This document shows positions 1-5,444 of a DNA stretch of 5,474 nucleotides, one piece after another. Both the position numbers and the translations under genes were made by a program. Location: assembly GCA_900771185.1 (NCBI GenBank), contig CAAGND010000099.1, forward strand, positions 1-5,474. The letters are read 5' to 3'. Under the pieces are notes generated by a model, which made no database searches, was not told the origin of the DNA, and saw nothing but the letters and a program-made list of their open reading frames with translations. How positions within the stretch are numbered: position 1 is the stretch's first letter; each line of letters starts with the position of its first letter. This DNA is from Clostridia bacterium. GTDB taxonomy: Bacteria; Bacillota; Clostridia; Oscillospirales; Acutalibacteraceae.

Positions 1-888
1 CGCATTTTCAGAGATCTGCTTATCAAAAAGTATGGGGCTGAAGGAGCAAAAGAGCGTATATTTGCCACCACAGATAAGTCAAAGGGTGCGCTGCGCGGAA
101 TGGCCGATGAGGAGGGTTATGAGACCTTTGTCGTCCCCGATGACGTCGGCGGCAGATATTCTGTTCTCACGGCTGTTGGTTTGCTCCCCATTGCCGCCGC
201 CGGCATTGATATCGATGCTCTGATGAAAGGAGCGGCGGACGCGAGAGAGGCATACCTCAGCGATAAAATTGATGAAAATGACTGTTACCGCTATGCGGCA
301 ATCAGAAATATACTTTACAGAAGCGGCAAGAAGATTGAGATGATGGTGTCCTATGAGCCGGATTTCACAATGATGTGTGAGTGGTTCAAGCAGCTCTTCG
401 GCGAAAGCGAGGGCAAGGACAACAAGGGTATATTCCCGTCGTCGGCGATCTTCTCGACTGACCTTCATTCACTCGGCCAGTATATTCAGCAGGGAGAGCG
501 CTCACTGTTTGAGACCGTTGTGGTCTTCAGCCAACCCAAGCGTGACCTTGTTATAGAAACAACGGATGACAATGCGGACGGTCTGAACTTCCTTGCAGGC
601 AGAAAGATGTCCGAGGTCAACCGCAGGGCTTTTGAGGGAACCGTCCTCGCACATACGGACGGTGGAGTTCCAAACATCATTCTTGAGCTTGAGAAGATGG
701 ATGAGTATAATCTCGGCTGGCTTATCTATTTCCTCGAGAAAGCGTGCGGAATTTCCGGCTATGTTCTCGGAGTGAACCCCTTTGATCAACCCGGTGTTGA
801 AAGTTATAAGCTCAACATGTTCGCACTCATGGGCAAGCCCGGATATGAGGAGCGACGTGCGGAGCTTGAGAAAAGAATAAATTTTTAG
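1..888 (+). CDS. pgi: Glucose-6-phosphate isomerase, C-terminal part (5' end cut by window)
   Basis: Cytosolic enzyme that interconverts glucose 6-phosphate and fructose 6-phosphate in glycolysis and gluconeogenesis. Frame 1 is open from the first base, giving 295 residues and a TAG stop. Both PGI family signatures are visible: DDVGGRYSVLTAVG (fragment residues about 46-59) and GYVLGVNPFDQPGVESYK (about 253-270). Catalytic candidates are Glu135 in GESEGK (proton donor), His156 in DLHSLGQ and Lys270 in VESYK. Their spacing (21 and 114 residues) matches what I recall for the short Bacillus-type enzyme (Glu291, His312, Lys426 in B. subtilis). That implies about 156 N-terminal residues are missing and a full length near 451 aa, as usual for this subfamily. 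The methionine at base 100 is internal, not a start. The stop codon overlaps the ribosome binding site of the next gene, so the two are probably co-transcribed. No frameshift or missing key residue is seen. Confidence 0.97.
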   Translation, partial: RIFRDLLIKKYGAEGAKERIFATTDKSKGALRGMADEEGYETFVVPDDVGGRYSVLTAVGLLPIAAAGIDIDALMKGAADAREAYLSDKIDENDCYRYAAIRNILYRSGKKIEMMVSYEPDFTMMCEWFKQLFGESEGKDNKGIFPSSAIFSTDLHSLGQYIQQGERSLFETVVVFSQPKRDLVIETTDDNADGLNFLAGRKMSEVNRRAFEGTVLAHTDGGVPNIILELEKMDEYNLGWLIYFLEKACGISGYVLGVNPFDQPGVESYKLNMFALMGKPGYEERRAELEKRINF

Positions 889-900
889 GAGGATTTCTTC

Positions 901-1317
901 ATGATTTCTTTGATTACAGGACGCAAGGGCTCGGGCAAGACCAAACGCCTTATCGAGCAGGTCAACAAGGCTGTTGAAGCATCAAACGGCAATGTTGTCT
1001 GCATTGAGAAGGAAAGACTTCTGACTTATGACATCAACTACCGCGCAAGGCTTATTGAGACTGATTTCTTCAAGGTCAGCGGCTACAAGGCTTTTTATGG
1101 TTTCCTCAGCGGAATCTGTGCCGGCGACCACGACATAACCGATATCCTTGTTGACGCAACTCTCAGAATCGGCAGCAGAGACTATGACGAGCTTGCCGTA
1201 TTCCTTGAAAAGGTCAAGGAGCTCAGTGATATTACAGAGAAGAACTTCATCTTCACCATATCCGCGGATGAATCCGAGCTTCCCGAGAAGATTTTTGAAT
1301 TCTGCGAGAGACTTTAA
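901..1317 (+). CDS. Small P-loop NTPase-like protein of unknown function
   Basis: Protein of 138 aa that I cannot assign a function. It opens with a hydrophobic strand and a Walker A motif, GRKGSGKT (residues 7-14, Lys13 and Thr14). A second strand follows (NVVCIEKE, 31-38). A Walker B-like strand ends in Asp85 (DILVDA, 81-86), and another hydrophobic strand (NFIFTISAD, 115-123) sits near the C-terminus. This resembles a minimal P-loop core of the AAA/RecA-like or KAP-like kind, but there is no recognisable sensor, arginine finger or partner domain. There is no signal peptide or membrane segment. The start is well supported: AGGAGG at 887-892 overlaps the pgi stop and lies 8 nt before the ATG, with a 12-nt intergenic gap. 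As I recall, similar short proteins in Clostridia are sometimes labelled PilT-like; nothing here beyond the P-loop supports a pilus role. Real gene: near certain. ATP binding: likely. Role: unknown. Confidence 0.88.
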   Translation: MISLITGRKGSGKTKRLIEQVNKAVEASNGNVVCIEKERLLTYDINYRARLIETDFFKVSGYKAFYGFLSGICAGDHDITDILVDATLRIGSRDYDELAVFLEKVKELSDITEKNFIFTISADESELPEKIFEFCERL

Positions 1318-1350
1318 TCTCTGTGCCTTTCAAAAAAGATAAAGTTTTTA

Positions 1351-1379
1351 TTGACAAAACCCGCGCAGGAAGCTATAAT
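1351..1379 (+). promoter_or_regulatory. Consensus sigma-A promoter for the DUF177-rpmF operon
   Basis: TTGACA at 1351-1356 and TATAAT at 1374-1379 are both perfect six-base matches to the housekeeping consensus, separated by exactly 17 nt. Transcription should begin near 1385-1387, giving a leader of about 34 nt before the ATG at 1420, with the ribosome binding site AAAGGTGA at 1408-1415. An A/T-rich stretch just upstream (1331-1350) could serve as an UP-like element. A match this good suggests strong expression, as expected for a ribosomal protein operon. Spacer, -10 box and start site all lie inside the inverted repeat at 1361-1392. Confidence 0.9.
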
Positions 1380-1392
1380 ACTTTCTGCGCGG
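1361..1392. repeat. 12-bp inverted repeat centred on the -10 box (possible operator or hairpin)
   Basis: Left arm 1361-1372 (CCGCGCAGGAAG) and right arm 1381-1392 (CTTTCTGCGCGG) are complementary at 11 of 12 positions; the twelfth is a G-T wobble (1369/1384). The 8-nt centre, 1373-1380, is the TATAAT box plus one flanking base on each side. The predicted transcription start falls inside the right arm, so the promoter's own transcript cannot form the hairpin. Two explanations are open: a DNA operator for a dimeric repressor, or a GC-rich RNA hairpin that ends read-through from the pgi side. The tail after the right arm (ATTTAAG) has only three Ts in a row, which makes it a poor intrinsic terminator. 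I do not recognise the arms as a known operator. Confidence 0.7.
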
Positions 1393-1419
1393 ATTTAAGT
1401 AACCTATAAAGGTGAGCTT

Positions 1420-1914
1420 ATGTTTATAGAATTGGAGCCGCTTTTTAATAACATCGGCATGACAGTTCCGGTGGATTACTCAATGGACATGTCCGGCGAG
1501 TCTTTTTATTCCGGATATCCTTTTAAAAAAGGCGTTCATGTCAGCGGCGAACTGAAAAATCGTGCAGGTATCGTCTCCGTTGAGGCAGTGGCTGAGGTGG
1601 AGGTTGAAACCGAATGTGACCGCTGTGCGGATCCCGTGAAAAGGGTCTTTCGCGTACCGGTGTCACACACTCTCGTCACCTCACTCAATGATGAGGAGAA
1701 TGACGAGCTGATCCTTGTGGAGGATATGCACTTTGAGCTGGATTCACTCGTGCGTGAGGATATCCTGCTTTCATTGCCGGGCAAGATTCTGTGCAGTGAG
1801 GAGTGCAAAGGTGTTTGCCAATTCTGCGGCAAAAACCTGAACAGGAGCCAATGCAGCTGCAAAAAGCCGACGGATCCCCGTCTTGAAGCGCTCAAGCAGC
1901 TTTTGGATAACTAA
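1420..1914 (+). CDS. DUF177 (YceD-like) protein, ribosome-linked, cysteine-rich
   Basis: Protein of 164 aa of the YceD/DUF177 family, which is almost always encoded just upstream of rpmF. In plants and E. coli the family is linked to 23S rRNA accumulation and processing; its biochemical role in Firmicutes is not settled. Visible marks are a CDRC pair (Cys66, Cys69) in the central beta-rich part and a C-terminal cluster Cys125, Cys129, Cys133, Cys136, Cys145 and Cys147 (CSEECKGVCQFCGKNL, then CSC). This is the layout typical of Gram-positive members and probably binds zinc. The C-terminus carries the usual DPRLEALKQLL (152-162). The ATG at 1420 is preceded by AAAGGTGA. The gene is first in its operon, driven by the promoter at 1351-1379, and rpmF follows after 45 nt. 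Length is normal for the family. Confidence 0.93.
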   Translation: MFIELEPLFNNIGMTVPVDYSMDMSGESFYSGYPFKKGVHVSGELKNRAGIVSVEAVAEVEVETECDRCADPVKRVFRVPVSHTLVTSLNDEENDELILVEDMHFELDSLVREDILLSLPGKILCSEECKGVCQFCGKNLNRSQCSCKKPTDPRLEALKQLLDN

Positions 1915-1944
1915 GAAGCATATTTCATTATTAATGCAAGTGTT

Positions 1945-1953
1945 AAGGAGGTG
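1945..1953 (+). promoter_or_regulatory. Strong Shine-Dalgarno that fixes the rpmF start
   Basis: AAGGAGGTG is a nine-base match to the complement of the 16S rRNA 3' end. It lies 6 nt before the ATG at 1960. It also contains the in-frame GTG at 1951, which therefore cannot be the real start. Confidence 0.9.
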
Positions 1954-1959
1954 CTCAAC

Positions 1960-2142
1960 ATGGCGGTACCCAAGAGAAGAGTATCAAGTACCAGACGCGA
2001 CAAAAGACGTTCCAATGTTTGGAGGATGGATGCCCCCGAACTCGTCAAGTGCTCCCAGTGCGGAGAGCTGAAAAGGCCGCACAGAATTTGCCCCGAGTGC
2101 GGATATTACAACGGCAAGCAAGTGATTAAGAAGGACGCGTGA
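1960..2142 (+). CDS. rpmF: 50S ribosomal protein L32 (zinc-binding form)
   Basis: Protein of 60 aa, the normal L32 length. It begins MAVPKRRVSSTRRDKRRS, the conserved basic N-terminal tail that runs into the large subunit. A four-cysteine zinc ribbon follows: Cys31 and Cys34 (CSQC), then Cys44 and Cys47 (CPEC). It is thus the zinc-containing (C+) form, not a zinc-independent paralogue. The start at 1960 is chosen over the in-frame GTG at 1951 because the Shine-Dalgarno covers that GTG and because L32 proteins begin MAVP. It shares the promoter at 1351-1379 with the DUF177 gene. Unlike the frequent arrangement in other bacteria, plsX does not follow; the next gene lies beyond a terminator. Confidence 0.98.
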   Translation: MAVPKRRVSSTRRDKRRSNVWRMDAPELVKCSQCGELKRPHRICPECGYYNGKQVIKKDA

Positions 2143-2160
2143 GCCCTTTGAACACACGCA

Positions 2161-2224
2161 AGTCAATTATGACTCGTAGGTTAAGCAATCCTGGTGCTTG
2201 ACCGTAGTTTCACACAGGTCATAA
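2161..2224 (+). other. Possible structured RNA element in the rpmF downstream spacer
   Basis: Several segments of this spacer are complementary. An inner stem of 9 bp with one G-U pairs 2179-2187 (GGTTAAGCA) with 2195-2203 (TGCTTGACC) across a 7-nt loop. An outer stem of 8 bp with one G-U pairs 2167-2174 (TTATGACT) with 2217-2224 (GGTCATAA) and encloses the first. A competing 5-bp hairpin pairs 2161-2165 (AGTCA) with 2170-2174 (TGACT), and it uses the same bases as the outer stem. An intrinsic terminator follows 9 nt later. It could be the 3' untranslated region of rpmF, a small RNA, or a leader of the downstream operon. I do not recognise it as any known riboswitch. The pairings are read directly from the sequence; the function is inference. 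Confidence 0.4.
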
Positions 2225-2233
2225 ATGCGGAGA

Positions 2234-2272
2234 GGTAGAGGAGGATGAGCCTTCTCTGCCTTTTTGATTTTT
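2234..2272 (+). terminator. Intrinsic (rho-independent) terminator after rpmF
   Basis: An 11-bp stem pairs 2234-2244 (GGTAGAGGAGG) with 2250-2260 (CCTTCTCTGCC), with two G-U pairs and a 5-nt loop (ATGAG). It is followed directly by TTTTTGATTTTT at 2261-2272. It lies about 90 nt after the rpmF stop and ends only 18 nt before the next start codon. It therefore either closes the DUF177-rpmF operon or acts as an attenuator for the genes downstream. Confidence 0.85.
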
Positions 2273-2290
2273 ATAAGGGACGGTGATTAG

Positions 2291-3604
2291 ATGTCGGTTA
2301 AGATTTTTTCGGTTGAACCCGGTTCGCCCGCGGAAAAAAAGAATATTTCGGCGGGTGACACGCTGATTTCAGTCAATTCACATGAGATAAACGATGTCCT
2401 CGATTACCGTTTTTATATAAACGACACTCGCCTTGTGCTGGAGACGGAGAAGCCTGACGGCACATTGCGGAAAATAAAAATCAAAAAGGGAGAGACGGAG
2501 GATATAGGCCTTGAGTTTGAGACCTACCTCATGGATAAACAGCATCATTGCAAAAACAAATGCATTTTTTGCTTTATAGACCAGCTCCCCAAAGGTCTTA
2601 GGGATAGCCTGTATTTCAAAGATGACGACTCGCGGATGTCGTTCCTTTTCGGCAATTATATCACTCTTACAAACCTTGAGCAGCGTGATGTGGACCGCAT
2701 CATCGAAATGCATATCAGTCCCGTCAATATCTCCGTTCACACAATGAATCCGGAGCTGCGTGTGCAGATGATGAAGAATCCGAGAGCCGGTGAGAGCCTA
2801 AAATATATTTATCAGCTTGCTGATGCAGGCATCAAAATCAACACCCAGCTTGTGCTTTGCAGCGGTATAAATGACGGCAAGGAACTTGAATTCAGCTTGT
2901 CAGAACTGGCACGGCTCTATCCTTCAGTTCAGAGTATAGCGGCGGTGCCTGTTGGTTTAAGCGACCACAGAGAAGGCCTTTGTCATCTTGAACCGTATAC
3001 AAAGGAGACCGCGGGCAAGGTAATTGATATAATTGATGATTTCAACGCGCACTTTGTGTGGTATAATAAAGAAGTAATAGCTTATGCGGCCGATGAATTT
3101 TATCTCAAAGCCGAGCGTGAGATACCGGACAGCGATTATTACGGCGATTTTCCGCAGCTTGAGAATGGTATAGGGCTTTGGGCGCTCTTGAAGAGTGAAT
3201 TTATGCAGGCGTTGTCTGATGTTCCACAGGGCAAACCCTGCGGCGGCAGGAATGTCAACCTTATAACAGGTGAGGCGGCATATCCTTTGATGAGAGAACT
3301 GTCCTCAGCGCTGTGCGAAAAGGTCAGCGGGCTTACCGTTAATGTTATCGAAGCCCAAAACAGGCTTTTTGGCAGCCGAATAACGGTTGCAGGACTTTTG
3401 TGTGGGCGTGACATGCTCTGTGCTGCAGAGGGTATGCCGCCGTGTGACGAACTGCTGATTCCTGCTGTTTCTCTTCGCAGCGAGGGAGATATGTTTCTTG
3501 ATGACATGACGGTTGAGGAGTTCGAAAAGAATGTGGGCGTCCGTGTAACCCCGGTCAGAAACGACGGGTATGAGCTGCTTGAAGCGATGCTTGGAGGTGT
3601 TTAA
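2291..3604 (+). CDS. DUF512 family radical-SAM protein with N-terminal PDZ-like domain
   Basis: Protein of 437 aa, in family range. An N-terminal PDZ-like region (about 1-70) carries PGSPAEKKNISAGDTLISVN. A radical-SAM cluster motif CX3CX2C follows at Cys87, Cys91 and Cys94 (HHCKNKCIFCF), so a [4Fe-4S] cluster with S-adenosylmethionine chemistry is likely. The rest of the radical-SAM barrel runs to about 215. The C-terminal DUF512 region (about 218-425) contains GRNVNLITGEAAYP and a FLDD motif near 402-405. The substrate and reaction are unknown. No signal peptide is seen, so it should be cytosolic. The ATG at 2291 is preceded by AAGGGACGGTGAT (2275-2287), an interrupted but workable ribosome binding site. 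Its position directly before der, with a 4-nt gap, is a common arrangement in Clostridia and hints at a link to ribosome assembly, but that is inference. Related proteins in cyanobacteria are annotated only as putative FeS oxidoreductases. Confidence 0.93.
   Translation: MSVKIFSVEPGSPAEKKNISAGDTLISVNSHEINDVLDYRFYINDTRLVLETEKPDGTLRKIKIKKGETEDIGLEFETYLMDKQHHCKNKCIFCFIDQLPKGLRDSLYFKDDDSRMSFLFGNYITLTNLEQRDVDRIIEMHISPVNISVHTMNPELRVQMMKNPRAGESLKYIYQLADAGIKINTQLVLCSGINDGKELEFSLSELARLYPSVQSIAAVPVGLSDHREGLCHLEPYTKETAGKVIDIIDDFNAHFVWYNKEVIAYAADEFYLKAEREIPDSDYYGDFPQLENGIGLWALLKSEFMQALSDVPQGKPCGGRNVNLITGEAAYPLMRELSSALCEKVSGLTVNVIEAQNRLFGSRITVAGLLCGRDMLCAAEGMPPCDELLIPAVSLRSEGDMFLDDMTVEEFEKNVGVRVTPVRNDGYELLEAMLGGV
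3593..3599 (+). promoter_or_regulatory. Shine-Dalgarno of der, inside the end of the DUF512 gene
   Basis: GGAGGTG lies in the last codons of the upstream gene, 9 nt before the ATG at 3609. It decides the der start: the earlier in-frame ATG at 3570 would place the site inside the der coding sequence. Overlap with the upstream coding end suggests translational coupling. Confidence 0.85.
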
Positions 3605-3608
3605 AAGA

Positions 3609-4937
3609 ATGTCAAAACCGGTAGTTGCGATTGTCGGCAGACCGAATGTCGGCAAATCAACCCTTTTTAATAAGCTTGTCGGAGCACGCCTGTCAATAGT
3701 TGACGACACCCCCGGCGTCACACGTGACAGAATATACGGTGACTGTGAATGGCAGAACAGAACCTTTCTGCTTATTGATACAGGAGGTATAGAGCCGTAT
3801 TCCGATGATATAATACTTTCGCAGATGCGCCGTCAGGCACAGCTCGCAATTGACAGCTCAGATGTTATTATCTTTGTCACCGATGTGCGTTCGGGTGTTG
3901 TTTCCACCGATGAAGAGGTTGCCTCCATGCTCCAAAAGAGCGGCAAGCCTATCGTGCTGTGCGTCAACAAGTGCGACACTGTCGGTGAGCCCCCGGCGGA
4001 TTTTTATGAGTTTTATAATCTCGGTCTCGGTGACCCGATAGCGGTGTCCTCGGTTCACGGCATGGGAACCGGAGATTTGCTTGAAGAGGTCACAAAGTAT
4101 TTCCCTCCTGCTCAGGAGGAGACGGAGGAGGACGACACCGTCAAGGTTGCAGTCATCGGCAAGCCTAATGTCGGCAAATCCTCACTTGTCAACGCTATCC
4201 TCGGAGAGGACAGAATGATAGTTTCAGATATAGCGGGCACCACTCGTGACGCCACTGACTCATATGTTGAGAATAAGTACGGAAAGTTTGTTTTTATCGA
4301 CACGGCAGGACTGCGCAGAAAAAGCCGTGTGTACGATTCAATAGAAAAATATTCCGTAATAAGAGCGAGAATGGCTGTTGAACGGGCGCAGGTATGTGTT
4401 ATAATGATAGATGCGGTGGAAGGCTTCACTGAGCAGGACTCAAAGGTCGCGGGTATCGCGCACGATTTGGGCAAGGCGTGTATTATCGCCGTTAACAAGT
4501 GGGATGCCGTTGAAAAGGATGGCAAAACCATGGACTCTTACCGCAAAAAGCTGATGAATGATTTTTTATTCATGTCATATGCGCCTATAATTTTCATCTC
4601 CGCCAAAACCGGGCTGAGACTCGACAGGCTCTTCGAACTTATAAAATTTGTCGATTCCCAGAACGCCATGAGGATATCAACGGGAAAGCTCAATGACCTT
4701 CTTGCGGATGCCACAGCCCGCGTGCAGCCCCCGACCGATAAGGGCAGGAGACTGAAGATATACTATATGACCCAGGCCTCCACACGTCCGCCGACATTTG
4801 TCTGCTTTGTCAACCGCAAGGATCTGTTCCATTATAGCTATCAGAGGTATATTGACAATCAGATAAGAGAGGTCTTTGGGCTTGAGGGAACACCGACGCG
4901 CATGGTAATAAGAGAAAGGGAAACGGGTAAAAAATGA
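3609..4937 (+). CDS. der: Ribosome biogenesis GTPase Der (EngA), two tandem GTPase domains
   Basis: Protein of 442 aa (B. subtilis Der is about 436). It is an essential GTPase that helps mature the 50S subunit. The first G domain has GRPNVGKS (10-17), a switch-I threonine in PGVTRD (Thr38), DTGG (57-60), NKCD (120-123) and SSVHG (147-151). An acidic linker (about 169-177, rich in Glu and Asp) leads to the second G domain: GKPNVGKS (184-191), TTRD (211-214), DTAG (231-234), NKWD (296-299) and SAK (331-333). The C-terminal KH-like RNA-binding domain spans about 350-440. All nucleotide-binding motifs are intact. The chosen start gives MSKPVVAIVGRPNVGKS, the normal Der N-terminus. It starts 4 nt after the DUF512 stop, and its stop overlaps the ruvC start by ATGA. 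In many Clostridia plsY and gpsA come next; here they are absent. Confidence 0.98.
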   Translation: MSKPVVAIVGRPNVGKSTLFNKLVGARLSIVDDTPGVTRDRIYGDCEWQNRTFLLIDTGGIEPYSDDIILSQMRRQAQLAIDSSDVIIFVTDVRSGVVSTDEEVASMLQKSGKPIVLCVNKCDTVGEPPADFYEFYNLGLGDPIAVSSVHGMGTGDLLEEVTKYFPPAQEETEEDDTVKVAVIGKPNVGKSSLVNAILGEDRMIVSDIAGTTRDATDSYVENKYGKFVFIDTAGLRRKSRVYDSIEKYSVIRARMAVERAQVCVIMIDAVEGFTEQDSKVAGIAHDLGKACIIAVNKWDAVEKDGKTMDSYRKKLMNDFLFMSYAPIIFISAKTGLRLDRLFELIKFVDSQNAMRISTGKLNDLLADATARVQPPTDKGRRLKIYYMTQASTRPPTFVCFVNRKDLFHYSYQRYIDNQIREVFGLEGTPTRMVIRERETGKK

Positions 4938-5434
4938 TAGTTCTCGGAATCGACCCGGGCTATGCCATAGTCGGGTGCGGAGTTGTGGAATACAGAAACA
5001 ACCATTTCACCATGCTTGAATACGGAGCGGTTACCACCCCTGCGGGAATGCCTTTTAACGTCCGTCTTGAAAAGATATATGACGGAGTTTCCGCATTGAT
5101 GGAAAAGTACAGCCCGCAGGCGATGTCCATTGAAAAGCTGTTCTATAACAACAACGCAAAAACGGTTATAGATGTCAGCCAGGCAAGGGGAGTGCTTGTG
5201 CTTGCGGCGCAGAAACATAACATTCCCGTTTTTGAATATACTCCTCTGCAAGTCAAACAGAGCGTTGTAGGTTACGGACGCGCAGAAAAAAAGCAGGTTC
5301 AGGAGATGACGAGGATAATTCTCAATCTTGACAAGATACCGAAGCCTGACGATGCGGCTGACGCACTCGCGATGGCGGTTTGCCACTGCCATTGCAGCGG
5401 TTCGGTTATGGGCAGACTCAGCAAGTTTAAATAG
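4934..5434 (+). CDS. ruvC: Crossover junction endodeoxyribonuclease RuvC
   Basis: Holliday-junction resolvase of 166 aa (E. coli 173). It cuts four-way junctions symmetrically, working with RuvAB in recombinational repair. The RNase H-like fold opens with MIVLGIDPGYAIVGCGVVEY. The four acidic catalytic residues can be placed: Asp7, Glu67 in SIEKLFY, Asp140 in KPDDAADA and Asp143. Other family blocks are SQARGVLVLAA (82-92) and YTPLQVKQSVVGYGRAEKKQVQ (residues about 102-123). The start is set by the ATGA overlap with the der stop (4934-4937), a sign of translational coupling; no strong separate Shine-Dalgarno is present. The C-terminal tail contains an unusual CHCHC run (150-154). RuvC is found in Clostridia but not in Bacilli, which use RecU. 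Confidence 0.97.
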   Translation: MIVLGIDPGYAIVGCGVVEYRNNHFTMLEYGAVTTPAGMPFNVRLEKIYDGVSALMEKYSPQAMSIEKLFYNNNAKTVIDVSQARGVLVLAAQKHNIPVFEYTPLQVKQSVVGYGRAEKKQVQEMTRIILNLDKIPKPDDAADALAMAVCHCHCSGSVMGRLSKFK

Positions 5435-5444
5435 GAGAGCTTTT

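Noticed and set aside
79..468. 129-aa open frame on the minus strand, antisense to pgi
   Set aside because: It covers the active-site region of pgi and shows no family motif or start signal; treated as a shadow.
1318..1350. A/T-rich stretch after the P-loop gene as an intrinsic terminator
   Set aside because: Only weak A-T complementarity is present and there is no GC stem; it fits better as upstream promoter DNA.
1536..1895. 119-aa minus-strand frame opposite the DUF177 gene, very rich in Ser, Thr and Arg
   Set aside because: The biased composition is what the reverse complement of an acidic, Glu-rich coding sequence yields; there is no independent support.
1951..1959. In-frame GTG start three codons before rpmF
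   Set aside because: The GTG is part of the Shine-Dalgarno itself, and L32 begins MAVP at 1960.
2161..2230. Possible tRNA-like fold, prompted by the 7-bp outer stem
   Set aside because: It is far too short, with no T-loop GTTCGA motif and no CCA end.
2230..2244. GAGAGGTAGAGG, reminiscent of the opening of lysine riboswitches
   Set aside because: None of the other conserved lysine riboswitch segments follow, there is no room for the five-stem aptamer, and the bases are fully explained as the terminator's left arm.
2272..2277. TATAAG as a possible -10 box for the DUF512 operon
   Set aside because: The sequence 16-18 nt upstream is the terminator's right arm and has no -35 similarity. Transcription would start a few bases before the ATG, with no room for a ribosome binding site.
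3570..3608. Upstream in-frame ATG that would lengthen Der by 13 residues
   Set aside because: The GGAGGTG site lies between it and the ATG at 3609, and the family N-terminus begins at MSKPVVAIVG.
4859..5392. 177-aa open frame on the minus strand, antisense to ruvC
   Set aside because: It lies wholly opposite ruvC and the der 3' end, both firmly identified. It has no Shine-Dalgarno or recognisable domain and is best explained as a shadow frame.
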